DNA from: Deinandra increscens subsp. villosa
Taxonomy: Eukaryota > Streptophyta > Magnoliopsida > Asterales > Asteraceae
DNA: 64,000 nt
Direction of reading: 5' to 3'
Assembly: GCA_039602395.1 (NCBI GenBank)
Contig: JBCNJP010000013.1
Coordinates: 27,625,993 to 27,689,992, forward strand
Under the pieces are notes generated by a model, which saw only the letters and a list, made by a program, of their open reading frames with translations, ran no database searches and had not been told where the DNA came from. Below, piece after piece: positions 1 through 10,500 of the stretch. A program made the translations under genes and the position numbers. How positions within the stretch are numbered: position 1 is the stretch's first letter; every line of letters begins with the position of its first letter.

Positions 1-1350
1 TGGGTACTCATGGTCACAGCAGATTTGTTTTGAAAACTAGACCTAGAGAAGCCCAGATGATCCCGAGGGTTTCTCACAATGACCATGATTGGAGACGCCA
101 ATTCTTCTTTCTCAAAAGGAGTAGTCTTGTTGGTTGCAAGAACCTTCCTACCCAATGGGTTGTCAAGGGTAGGAAGAGTTTTGTGATATTCTAATTTCAT
201 AAACTCTTCAATTTCTCTGTCTAATATGTTTGTTTTTTGTCTTTGCAGCTCCCAAGTTTGAAGTTTTAATCAAGCCTGCTCGTGACTCCTCCAAGAAGCT
301 CAAAGATCTTTACAGCATCCCGATCTTAGAAATAAGCTACCTGCCCGAAGACGTTTCAAGTGCTCGAAGCATCTCCCAGCAATCTCTCAGCCCCTCAAGA
401 ACCATGTCTGCAGGTACTTGAATGTATTTGTTTTTAATTTCCTTTGAGCTGAATAATATTATTTAAAACTGATATATTATTGCCTCTAATGAAGCTCCAG
501 GTTCAGCCTCCAACTTCTCTTTCCAAGACCTCAAGCTCCTCATTGCTAAGAAGGAAAAGACTGAGGAGATTAGTAGCAAAGCTCCCATAGATGTTTCAGC
601 TCCCAAGTTCCGGCCTCCGAGCACTTGGTCCAAGACTTCCTCCGCCAAGAAGCGCAAGGTTTCGGACACCACCATCAATGTGGACAGTTTCGATGGTCTT
701 CCTCCTGTTGCAGCAGTCAATAAGCTTCTCTCACTGCAAGCTGTGGTGAACATTGTAAGTATAGTTTAATGATAGAGAATTATGTTAGAATTACTGTTAG
801 AATACTTCCCTTGTTGATTCTGATCCATTTTGATTTTATGTAGGGCATTGACAAGCTGAGCCATGAAGTCATCGAACTTGAAGGCAAACTAGAAGTAGCT
901 GAGCAGAAGCTTGAGTCCTCTGAGTTTAAACTTGATGAAGCCTTGCTCCGCATTGAACAGATGGGTAAGATTACTGGCAGCAAGAATCGCTACCATGAGA
1001 AGCAGCTCAAGGAACAAGAGGCTGCTGCTGCTGAAGCCCTGAATCTGGCGGATCAAAATGCCAAGTCCTCAGTTGCCATCAGCGTGCTTCAGTGCATGAT
1101 CGAGATGGCCAAAAGTGCGCAGGCTGAAGGCTTCACTCCAGAGAGCTGGCCGGTTAAGGATTGGGAGGAGAGCCTTAAAAGGCTGACGGCTGAGAGGGAG
1201 GAAGCTGCTGGGAAGGTTTCCAAGGAGGTTGAGCCGGAGGTCATGAAGGTGGACAAGGAAGATGGTGAGAAGGACAAGGGCAAGGGTAAGGAGGTGAAGC
1301 AGGCGGAGGCCGCTGGTGATAAGCTGGGCAATGAAGGCATTCTTGTCTAG
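1..1350 (+). CDS. Antisense additional ORF of Gypsy copy 1, spliced, 5' partial
   Basis: Four exons can be read in one continuous frame: at least 3-168, 249-413, 495-754 and 844-1350 (TAG). The introns begin GT and end AG (169-248, 414-494, 755-843) and phases match across each junction. Exon 1 encodes a HDWRRQFFF...LPTQW stretch resembling the family annotated as putative gypsy-type transposon protein (Pfam Transposase_28, from memory). Exon 4 begins with a heptad-like Glu/Leu/Lys coiled coil and ends in a Lys/Glu-rich tail. It runs opposite to gag-pol and converges on integrase, as additional ORFs do in Grande-like Tat elements. Function unknown; no promoter is visible because the 5' end is outside the window. 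Confidence 0.6.
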
Positions 1351-1981
1351 GTCGGAGCCCACTTTTTTAGGTTGTTTGTTTGGTTTAGTGGTAGTTTAAA
1401 CAATGGTTGTGGTGACACAGATACAATCGTAGTTTAATTTATGGAGGCTCGGATGGAGGGACCTTGAGTTTCAAGGCGAAGTCCAAGCTTCCCAGACAAT
1501 ATAGTTGGCCTCAGGTGGAGGGATCTTGGGTTCCAAGACGAATCCTGGGGTCAACTTCTTTAATTTCCTGCATATATATATATAACTTAGCAGTATTTTG
1601 ATCATCATGGTGTGTTGCGTGTATTTTTGGTTATATAGCAAATTCTGAGAAGTATTTGAATGAGGATCCTGTAGGATGCTCAATAACATAGTTTGGTTTA
1701 AAAACTTAAAAGTTTATAAAACCTGTCAAAATTAACAAACCATGATGCTAGCCAATACTCAGTTAGTAATAAAAATATGTAACATATGCAGTACTGATGT
1801 CACCTGTTCAAGAATATTCCAACTGTTGAGATAGTCAAGATCCTTGAGGATCCTTAAAAATCCTCAAGATAGACTTGGGGAAATTCCAATGAAACTGAGA
1901 ATAAGTCTTGAGCACTTAGGAATGAGTTAAACAGGGGTCAAGCCCATCTATATCCTTTGAGGCAAGAAATGCCTTATAAAT

Positions 1982-2199
1982 CTTGGGTCTAAGCCAACTG
2001 GGGTCAAGCCCACGAACATGAGAGACACGAAAGTGCCTAAACCTTAGTTAATGTGAAAACATTAAAAACCTTTATTAAACTGAGGTCAAGCTCAAAAGTA
2101 CTTGGGACTAAGCCAACTGGGGTCACGCCCATAAACCTGAGAGACACGAAAGTGCCTAAACCTTGGTTGACATGAAAATGCCAAAAACCTTAGGACCTT
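1982..2199. repeat. Tandem repeat, two units of about 119 bp
   Basis: The phrase AAGCCAACTGGGGTCA recurs at about 1991 and 2110, each time followed by GAGAGACACGAAAGTGCCTAA and an imperfect inverted TTAATG/CATTAA or TTGACATG type segment. Related units appear inverted in Gypsy copy 2 near 27300-27560, so the duplication predates the split of the two copies. Confidence 0.7.
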
Positions 2200-2494
2200 T
2201 TCGAGATGACACGTCTGCCACCTATTTTTGAGATGTGCTCTATGGCTAACAATGATGAAATTATCAGCCATCCGTGGATGGACTGGTCGCACCACCTTGA
2301 ACCATAGGCCACCATCGTGCGCTCCTGGCGAGGGTCTTGCGCTCCTGGCGATTCCCATTAGTGAACGAGAAGGTGAAAACCTCCTAAACCTTTGATTGCA
2401 TTCAGAATGCTTCAGACTTAGAGGAGGTGATCAGCCCTAGCTTATGATAGGGTGCTTAGAATTTCTGCAAAACACTCAAGGCTTGGTGAGGGGT

Positions 2495-2517
2495 GGGTGT
2501 TAGCTTGGCTAACACCC
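2495..2517. repeat. Perfect 10-bp hairpin between convergent ORFs
   Basis: GGGTGTTAGC and GCTAACACCC are separated by TTG. The mirrored copy is at 26983-27005 with the same stem and the complementary loop. It lies between the end of integrase and the end of the antisense ORF, where two convergent transcripts would meet. Confidence 0.8.
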
Positions 2518-2649
2518 CTCTGATGCCTAAGTCAGTAATCATTCCATAAAGATAATAATATGAAATTGAAATAAGAATAAAAATCATACCTGAGGTTTTT
2601 GAAGCTTAAACAAGGATTCTTGGGGATGCTTAAAGGATCCTGAGGGTAC

Positions 2650-3677
2650 TCACATAAAATATAACTTCAAGTAAATTGCGTTCCAAGCTCTTGGGAGCAG
2701 CTCACCTTCCATAGTAGCCAGCCTATATGCCCCCTTTCCAGCTTCTGAGTCTATTAGGTAAGGACCCTCCCATTTAGGTGCAAGCTTTCCATCTACTGGA
2801 TTGGTAGTATTTTGAAAAGCTTTTCTGAGCACTAGATCTCCCACTTGAAATCTTCTAATCCTGAGATTCTTATTGTAAGACTTGGCTATCCTTTGCTGGT
2901 ATGCTGCCATTCTAAACTTTGCGAGGTCTATGATTTCATCGATTGTTTCAAGATCTTCAAGAAGCTCCTGCTTATTGGCTTCAAAATCCCGGCAGCTTGT
3001 TCTAGCAGTCGGCATCACCATTTCAGTGGGAATCACAGCTTCTGAACCAAACACCAAGGAGAATGGTGTTCGACCAGTAGCATTCTTGGAAGTTGTTCTG
3101 TCAGCCCACAATACGAAAGGTAGCTCTTCAGCTCATTTCCCCTTTTTGGCTCCTAGCTTCTTCTTAAGATTATTGATGATGATCTTGTTGCTCGATTCCG
3201 CTTGACCATTAGCTTGTGGATGTACGGGAGTCGAAGTTACCATCTTGATGCCCCATGCTTCACAAAAGCCAGTCGTTCTTTTTCCAATAAACTGAGATCC
3301 GTTGTCACATACTATTTCTGATGGGATTCCAAATCTCGTCAGGATATTCCTTTTAATGAAGGAAATTACTTCTTTTTCTCTAACTTGAACAAATGCTTCA
3401 GCTTCAATCCACTTAGAGAAATAGTCCGTCATAGCCAGCATAAAAACCTTTCCTCCAGGTGCTACAGGCAGCTTACCAACTATGACCATGCCCCATTTCA
3501 TGAACGGCCACGGAGATGATATTGAATGGAGTGGCTCAGCAGGCTGATGAAGGATATTGCCGTGCCGCTGGCATGCATCACACTTCTGAACAAAAGCCAT
3601 CGCATCCTTCTTCATAGTAGGCCAATAGTATCCTGTCCTTAATACTTTGGAAAACAGTGATCTGCCCCCAGCGTGAT
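2650..3677 (-). pseudogene. Gypsy copy 1 integrase, core and C-terminal part
   Basis: Encodes the end of the HHCC zinc domain (CDACQRH), the catalytic core and the C-terminal region (VGDLVLRKAF, WEGPYLI). Two of three catalytic acidic residues are visible: CDNGSQF and the Glu of GQAES. The first Asp is lost: the codon at 3484-3486 is GTC (Val) in the context WGMVIVGKL, where Gypsy copy 2 has WGMDIIGKL. A TGA at 3133-3135 replaces the Trp codon seen in copy 2 (GKWAEE). The N-terminal zinc domain continues at 15112-15239, beyond the element A insertion. Non-functional on two independent grounds. Confidence 0.9.
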
Positions 3678-4030
3678 TGTTAGAGCATTTTGTGTTGTCT
3701 AGTGCTAGGTCTTGGTATACTGAATATGTAATTTATAAGTTTGTGTTTTATAGATCCAGCGGATCAGTGGCGGACCAGGTGGTACGCCGGACCACCTGGT
3801 ACGCTGGTAAGTTGGTCCGCTGGCCAGTCTCTATATATAGGTTTCAGTTTGATTCAGAGAGTGTGAGTGAGGTCTGAGCTTTCTTAAGTGTGTGTTTTAC
3901 ATGGTGTAACCTGAATACTCATTGTAATCTCTGTTTACAAGCTGTGATCAATATAAAGAAGATTATTTACCTTGTGTTGTCCAAATCCGATTGTAATAAT
4001 GCACTAGCAAGATCGATTACGTGTTTTACA
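3678..4030 (+). repeat. 5' LTR of element A
   Basis: Starts TGTTAGAGC and ends TTTTACA just before the primer-binding site. U3 carries imperfect palindromes of the form GGACCANNTGGT (3770-3800). TATATATAG at 3832-3840 is a good TATA box, followed by the likely transcript start about 30 bp on. AATATAAAG-like sequence near 3950 may serve polyadenylation. Confidence 0.9.
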
Positions 4031-4032
4031 AG

Positions 4033-4044
4033 TGGTATCAGAGC
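4033..4044 (+). other. Primer-binding site of element A
   Basis: TGGTATCAGAGC, complementary to the 3' end of plant initiator tRNA-Met, two bases after the LTR end. This is the standard primer site of Copia elements. Confidence 0.92.
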
Positions 4045-4587
4045 AAATCCAGGTTGCTCTCCTGGTTTGAATTGATCGAAACTTGATTTTTCTAGTGAGA
4101 GAAAGTGGGTTTCTATGGTTTTTCATCAAATTTCTCTAATTCCGAGTGTTTCCGAGGTAAAAAATGATTTCTGAGTGTTCCTAGTGAGTTTTCGCACCTT
4201 ACTGATCCATATTCTAGCTCAAAACATCAAAAAACTCAAAAAATTCATCAATTTCAGTCTGGTCCGCCGACTGGAAATTCGTGGTCCGCCAGAAGAACAA
4301 ATCTGGTCCGGAGAGACAATCTTAAAATTTGGTCCGGGGCAGTTTCAGCGGACCATTTCGTGGTCCGCCCCGTACCATTTTGGTCCGCCGGGTACATTTG
4401 GTCCGCTGGCAGTTTCTTAAAAGTGTCATAACTTTTGCATCGTTAATCGCTACGAGAGCCATAAGTACTCAAATCGATCGTCTCGACGAGCTCTACATTG
4501 TTCGTTCAAAGTTGATTTTCAAAATCAAATTCTAACATCTCCGTTTTCGAGTTTGAAGTTTTGTTATCCAATTTCACAATTTTCAAA
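4045..4587 (+). promoter_or_regulatory. Element A leader with GGTCCGC motif array
   Basis: Untranslated leader between primer site and gag. From 4258 to 4420 it has seven or more copies of TGGTCC followed by GCC, GCT or GG, and one inverted pair GCGGACCA / TGGTCCGC with a 5-base loop (about 4352-4372). The same motif is in the U3 of this LTR. No coding potential is supported. Confidence 0.7.
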
Positions 4588-6681
4588 ATGTATGCAATTG
4601 ATGCATTTATTGAGAGACATAGTCAGAATGTGCCGAAGTTGATAAATCTTGAAGATTATCATGGTTGGGCAACAAATTTTAGAGCATATATTGTTGACTT
4701 GGATAAACGGTTATGGTTACCGATTTCAAATGAATATCGGTATCCAACAACTTTTGGTGGTCAGTGTAAGATGAGATGGAATTTTTCAATTGAAGAAAAG
4801 GAATCATACGATCAAAATGAAAAGGCCAAAGCACTTGTTCGGTTAGCTTTGCCTATAACTCTTAGAAATCAAGTCAGAGATTATGGAAACGCAAAGCTGA
4901 TATGGGATTTTGTAAAGAAACAGTGTGAAGAACATATGTCTACAATTACTCAGAAAACGGTTGATCAAGAGTTGAAGTTTAAAGGTAAAATTGAAGAATT
5001 AGAGAAGAAAGAAGCGAAGTTATCTAAAGAGAATAGTGCTCTGAGAAAAGAATTGGAGGAATGGAAAAATAAAATTCATGATAGTTACGAAGCAAAAATT
5101 CAACAGAGTGCATCTTCCTCGTGTACAACGTGTACTGCTTTTGTTAAAATTAAGGAAGATTGGTTGAAAGAAAAAGAAGTGTTAATTGAAGAATGCAATA
5201 AAGCTAAAGCTAATGAAAAGGAAGCTGTTGAAGATTTTGATGCTTTATTTGCAAAATGTTATCCTCTTCAACAGAAATATGAAAATGTTAATAAAATTGT
5301 TGTCGAAGCTGCTGATAGAGTAATTCAACTTCAGGAGGAACTCACAAAGTTGCGTGATGAAAAAGGTGAGGTTCAAAGTCAAAATGACCTTTTGAAACAA
5401 GATGTTGCGTATTATAAGAAACATGTAGAGAAGGTTACTACAGAAGTTCTTGCTGGATGTGATAGAATGTATAGTCAAAAGCTTAAGTATAACGAGTTGT
5501 TTGAGCAATTTATTGCTTCTCAAGTGATTGATCTGAAAAAGCCATCTAATGATGATTTAAGTCAAAAGTTGCAAGGTTTTCCTGAAGGCGATGGTGTTAA
5601 GTCTGGAAAAGCACAAAAGTCAAAGACTAAGAAGAATAAAAAGGGGGTTGATTATTGCAAAGGATTGAAGTTTGATTCCAAGTCTACATTTCTTGATAAA
5701 GAAAAGATTTTTGAAGGGAATCCAGGTCATGTGAAGATTCCTGATTTTTCTAATATTGTGATTGATGAATCTTTACTAAATAAGGAAGTTGGTGTTAAAG
5801 CTATCAAAGATGAATTTTCTCGTCTAGCTTCACAAGGGCATTCTTTGAAAGAACATCCTAAGCAGAAAAATGGTGGTTTGGGATATGAAGAAAAAGAAGT
5901 TCCGATTAATGATTCCAACAAGAAGAAGTTGAAAGATGAGCAGAAACAGAAACAGAAGGTGTCTACAGAGAAGAAGCCTCAGTTTTGGAAGAAGAAAGTA
6001 TCTTCACCATCTGCAGATGAAAAGATTTCTTCTGAAGAGTCTTCTTGCATATCTGATGCTACACCACAAGGCGGTAAAAATTCAGATTCATTTTATTCTG
6101 CTAATTCTAACAGGCTTTATCATCAAGATAAATTCTTTGGTTATGGAGATGATTCTGGTTTTTATGATTCTCCAAAATGTTTTCCAAAATTTCAGAAACC
6201 AAAGAAATTTAAACCTGTGATTTCAAAGGTTTATGATGAAGGGTCGACTGATCAGTTTGGAAAACCAATTTCAAACAGTAAAATTAATCATCGACTGTGT
6301 TATGTTTGTCGTGAGAAGGGTCATTATGCAAATAATTGTCCTACGACAACTAACAATTCATCATCAAATGCCAAACATACAAAGTATGTTGATCCTGATG
6401 GCATTATTTTTAGTGAACCAATGCCCAACACTACATTTTTCTGGAAAAAGAAACTTAACACAGACACGTTGGGTAGTAGTTCTGATTGTCACTCATCAGT
6501 TGACAATGGTTCACTAGAAATGTTAAAACCAAAACAGGAATGGAGACCAAAGGTTGTCTCAACAGCCAACACTGATTTTGTTGAAGACACTGGACGACCT
6601 ATCACAAATGGGGATGAGGGTCGGGGTTTTACAAACTTATTATTTTCCAGTGTGTGCAGGTATTTCAAGAAGACCTGTTAG
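4588..6681 (+). CDS. gag: Element A Gag, large Sirevirus-like
   Basis: The first ATG in a good position is at 4588 (MYAIDAFIERH); the open frame runs 697 codons without a stop. Residues 15-110 resemble the N-terminal Gag region of Copia elements (LINLEDYHGWATNF). Residues about 110-330 are a long Lys/Glu-rich coiled coil. A basic, Ser-rich region follows and a CCHC knuckle (CYVCREKGHYANNC) lies near residue 570. The protein ends shortly after the EDTGRP motif that in relatives sits just before protease; here a stop follows and no protease comes after. Expected to form the particle and bind element RNA. It is the only long uninterrupted gag in the window. Confidence 0.85.
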   Translation: MYAIDAFIERHSQNVPKLINLEDYHGWATNFRAYIVDLDKRLWLPISNEYRYPTTFGGQCKMRWNFSIEEKESYDQNEKAKALVRLALPITLRNQVRDYGNAKLIWDFVKKQCEEHMSTITQKTVDQELKFKGKIEELEKKEAKLSKENSALRKELEEWKNKIHDSYEAKIQQSASSSCTTCTAFVKIKEDWLKEKEVLIEECNKAKANEKEAVEDFDALFAKCYPLQQKYENVNKIVVEAADRVIQLQEELTKLRDEKGEVQSQNDLLKQDVAYYKKHVEKVTTEVLAGCDRMYSQKLKYNELFEQFIASQVIDLKKPSNDDLSQKLQGFPEGDGVKSGKAQKSKTKKNKKGVDYCKGLKFDSKSTFLDKEKIFEGNPGHVKIPDFSNIVIDESLLNKEVGVKAIKDEFSRLASQGHSLKEHPKQKNGGLGYEEKEVPINDSNKKKLKDEQKQKQKVSTEKKPQFWKKKVSSPSADEKISSEESSCISDATPQGGKNSDSFYSANSNRLYHQDKFFGYGDDSGFYDSPKCFPKFQKPKKFKPVISKVYDEGSTDQFGKPISNSKINHRLCYVCREKGHYANNCPTTTNNSSSNAKHTKYVDPDGIIFSEPMPNTTFFWKKKLNTDTLGSSSDCHSSVDNGSLEMLKPKQEWRPKVVSTANTDFVEDTGRPITNGDEGRGFTNLLFSSVCRYFKKTC

Positions 6682-6924
6682 TGATTGTCTAATTGCTGAC
6701 AGTGGAATACTTGTGATTGTTTTAAGTTAAAATGCATCGTTCCTATCTTTGAAACACAAATTTTTACAAAAATCATTTTCAAAAATGTGTCAAGTGTTGA
6801 TTGATCATTTTCATGTTTGTTTTTCATTTTCTTTCGTTTATATTTTTAGGTGGAGAAAAATTGAAAATTCAAAAAAAGTAGTGTTTGTTTGAATTTTAGG
6901 GGGAGAAATTGGAAAATATAAAAA
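6682..6924 (+). other. Non-coding tail after element A gag with internal polypurine tract
   Basis: AT-rich, no ORF. Contains AGGTGGAGAAAA at about 6848 and AGGGGGAGA at 6898-6906, both like polypurine tracts. Element C has the equivalent arrangement after its gag (32540-32640), including GATTGATCAATTTT-like sequence, so A and C share a gag-then-no-pol design. Confidence 0.6.
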
Positions 6925-7028
6925 TAGTGTGTGTTTCCAAGTGTGTTCTAGAGAGAGAAACCAAAGCTTTGTAATTGTTCTCTTTGTGAAATCAATAAAA
7001 CAAAGCTTATTTACATTCTCGTGCACTA
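6925..7028 (+). repeat. LTR fragment, inverted relative to the LTR at 11199-11563
   Basis: About 100 bp from GTGTGTTTCC to GTGCACTA match the reverse complement of roughly 11240-11345 almost base for base (R/U5 part of the block B LTR). It is in the plus orientation while block B is minus, so 7029-11240 is bracketed by inverted LTR pieces. GTGCACTA is shared with the start of the antisense protease fragment, a microhomology of about 8 bp at the join. Confidence 0.8.
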
Positions 7029-7560
7029 TTCCTCCTTGAATTGGTTTGACTTCAGACAGCAAGGAAATATTACCCGTCATGTGCCTGGATGCTCCACTAT
7101 CAACGACCCAAAAGTTGTTAACAGCTGGCTTTCGAGCACCCTGCACATAGTAGCAAGCCTGGACCCAAGCATTCAGCTTTGGGTCGACCGGTATCTTCTG
7201 AAAAATCCTCAGTGGCTTTTGAAGTCATTTTAGGCAGCCACTTTTGCCTGACAGATGGAATGGATGAATCAGCAGTAGAATCTGAAGTAGAATTATTACC
7301 AAAAACTTTGTAAGATTTATTGAAAAAATTTCTCCTTTTAAAATGTTGTTTGGTAACAATCTTTTCATCATCCATCTTGGGCTTTGCATCAGATTTTGAA
7401 TCTGAATTTGATTGCATATAAGCTGAAGCCCTCTTTCTAGCTAAAACAGGACACCGACTACGAATATGTCCTATTTCAAAACAACAATAACACCTTCTGG
7501 GATCAACAAAACCCTTAGAAACACCACCCTTATCTTTGATTGAACACCTTTTTAGAAACA
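7029..7560 (-). pseudogene. Block B: end of Gag and start of protease, antisense
   Basis: On the minus strand this frame carries a second CCHC-type knuckle (CYCCFEIGHIRSRC), the EDTGRP motif and then the Copia protease start VVDSGASRHMTG with its catalytic DSG. It is broken off after about 25 protease residues at the inverted LTR fragment. It is out of frame with the main gag by one base near 7530-7560, so a frameshift separates the two. Confidence 0.75.
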
Positions 7561-10500
7561 TTGGTTTTAAACCTTCTTCCTTTGGAGTTTGGCAAAGGTT
7601 TAAACAAAGGACCAATGTATCCATGTTCATTATAAAACCCATAGTCATCAACACCACAACGATCAGCATATCCTTTAGGTTTAACCTTTGTGGTTTTGTT
7701 TTGTTCAAATTTACCAAAATCATCATAAAAATTGTAATCATCACAAAAACCAAACGCTTCATAATCAAAACTATTAGTTTCTGATGAATACTGACCATCA
7801 GAGTTATAAAAACTCTTTGGTGAGTAAGATGATTGTTTTGATTTAGTCTTAAACTTTTGATCATTTGATGACTTTGGTTTCTCAGAAAGCCTTTGACCTT
7901 TGGAGGATGATGCTTGATCATTTGAACCAGACGGCACATCAGACAACACAATGAACTGCTCGTCTTCAAGATCTGACTTAACCACCTCAGATGGTTCTAC
8001 ATACCACACTTTGGCAACACGTGATGGATCAACACAAATTAAAGGAAAATCTAAATCAGAAAACACTGACTCACTTCCTTTCAAACTATACATTCTCAAT
8101 TTCTGAGAAGAATCACCATCAACAGTTTTGCCTTTCGAAGTTTCATCAAACTTTCCATTTGTGGCAAATTTCTTTTCACGTTTCTGAAATTTCTGAGGTT
8201 TCTTTTGATTGACCTTAGAATTTCCAGCAAACTGTCCAAACCCAACACCATTTAATTTTGCACTTCTTTCAGGTGCTTCTGGTATAGTATTGACATCAGG
8301 TGTACTTGTGTTACTTACAGAAACAGCATCTCTTTCAAAAAACAAATCTGGACCTTTAGCAAATTGTGAATTTTCAAATGTTTTCATTGTTTTTGCAGTT
8401 TCAAGTATTTTCTGAGCAGCCTCTAATGGTGTCAGTTTGACACTTTGAGGCTTAACCTCAGTGACAGGTTTTTCAACCTTAGAATCACTGGATTCAGACT
8501 GTTTTGACACCTCAACCTTAGGTTTGGACACATGTTTGCCTGATTTCTTCTTATCAGTGCTTTTGGATTTATCAGATGATCCCTCAGTAAACATTGAGTA
8601 ATCAAACACAACTTTGGTTTCAGATTCCTTTGGTCCTAAACCATGAACAATGGGTGGAGGAACTGAGTTACACCCGGATTCTTTGAGCAAATCTTTTAGA
8701 TTTTCATCTTTGCAAAGAAAACTTGCAAAGGAAGATGAATTTTTGAAATTTTCAAGTTGCCTTTTAAGATCCAAAATTTCAATGTTTAATTCGGAAATTT
8801 TAGCATTTGCTTCAGCAAGCTTCTTTTCACAAAAAATATAATCTTCCGTTTTGTTATTAAGCTCAATTTTTGTGCTCAGAACCACAGCATGTTCACTTTT
8901 CAGTTCAGCTTTAACAGCTTCCCACCGTTGTTTGTAAATTTTGACATTCTCTTCTGCTAATGAGTATTTGTCAAAATACATGGTTTTCTCATCAGAGAGT
9001 TCCTTCAACTGATTAGCAGAATTAAGACAAAGTTCACAAGAATTAGAAGCAACCTGAATGTTGGCCATAAATGCATGTTGACCTTCAGCAAAGAAATCTT
9101 CACCAGGAAGATCAGGATCATCTTCAATCTTTACACTCTGCTCCTCAGTACACAGAAAAGCAGATTCATCTGGAAAATCAGCAGCCCAATCATATCCTTC
9201 ACCAGTTTGTGAAACCAACGCTTTATTGTCTGAATTTGAGCCACTAGCATTTGCATTTGAACTTGAAGGATTAGTATTGCTTCCTGATGGCTTGTTACTC
9301 TGTGCAGCATACTTTTGATACAACTTTGAAGTTTCTTGCTGTTTTCCCTTGGTACACTCCTTGGCAAAATGCCCATAATTCTGACAATTGTAGCAACGAA
9401 CCTTAGACTTATCAAATCCAAGTTTTCCTTCAGGATTTAAATCCTTCCGACCCGTTCTTTGCATATACTTTTTGCCTCTGCGAACAAGCATTGCCATGGA
9501 CCAGTTAATATCCATCAATTCTAAGTCATCAGGATCAATCTGTTCATAGTCTTCATCAGTTAACTCAGCACTAGTTAACTTTCCTGCAACAACTCCATCA
9601 TAAGACGAAACCATTGCTGAAAATAAAGCCATAAAGTCATTTGTAGTCTTTGCTGAAAAAGCACTCTGATTGTGACTTGGAACAGAAGACGACTGATGTG
9701 AATACACAGGATATGTTACAGCAGCTTTACTAGCATAGCTTCCACTTGAAGAACCTCTAGACATGTTTGCATGACCACTTGAAGTATTTTCTACATAAAA
9801 AGCAGTAGATGGTGGATTTGTGTTAGCCTTTGCTTTAGCATGCATGGTAGAAGCATTTTCACCAAAGTAGACATCGGGATTCTGAACTTGAGATGGTAAA
9901 GTTTTCACACGCATCATATCCAGTTCCCTTGCTAGTAAATTCCTTGTAAGTTCATCATATGTGAGATCATCAAAGCTTTTATCATGAGTCAGCAACAAAA
10001 TGTAACCTTCCCATTTCTCGGGCAAAGCATCTAATAGCTTTTCTTTCAATTCTCCAGCTTCAATTTTTACTCCAACAATATCAAGTTCACTGACCAAATG
10101 AGACAACCTTGAAATGAGATCATTAATGGTTTCATTTGGAACATGAGCAAAATTATCATACTCTCGCAACAACACTTTCTTCTTGCTCTTCTTGTATTGT
10201 GCATTACCTTCACATCGATGACATAAAGCATCCCACAATTTCTTAGATGTTGTATGCATTTTAAATTGATGCAAAATATCCTTAGGTAAAGCCATTGATA
10301 AATTGGAATATGCTTTTCTTTCAAGTTTGAATGCCTCTTTCTCAGCATCGTTCATCTTGTTGAACGGCTTCTCTTGACCAATAAACTCCCCAGTTGTGAA
10401 TTTTGGAATCTCATACCCATCAAGCATAGGAGTCCAAACACTAACATCGGTCACACCGATATACGACTCATACCGAGTTTTCCAATTATGAAAATCTTCA

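Larger units (their letters stand above)
1351..2649. other. Non-coding spacer between convergent additional ORF and integrase
   Basis: No ORF here is supported. The stretch contains a two-copy tandem repeat (1982-2199), a strong hairpin (2495-2517) and two copies of GCGCTCCTGGCG (near 2320-2350). The same sequence, inverted, lies at 26852-28139 in Gypsy copy 2, so it is part of the element rather than host sequence. Confidence 0.6.

Noticed and set aside
2845..3205. Plus-strand ORFs opposite Gypsy integrase
   Set aside because: Shadows of integrase codons.
5245..5523. Minus-strand ORFs opposite element A gag
   Set aside because: Shadows of a strongly supported sense frame.
7536..7784. Plus-strand ORFs opposite block B gag (also 7991-8415, 8650-8841)
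   Set aside because: Shadows of the minus-strand Gag.
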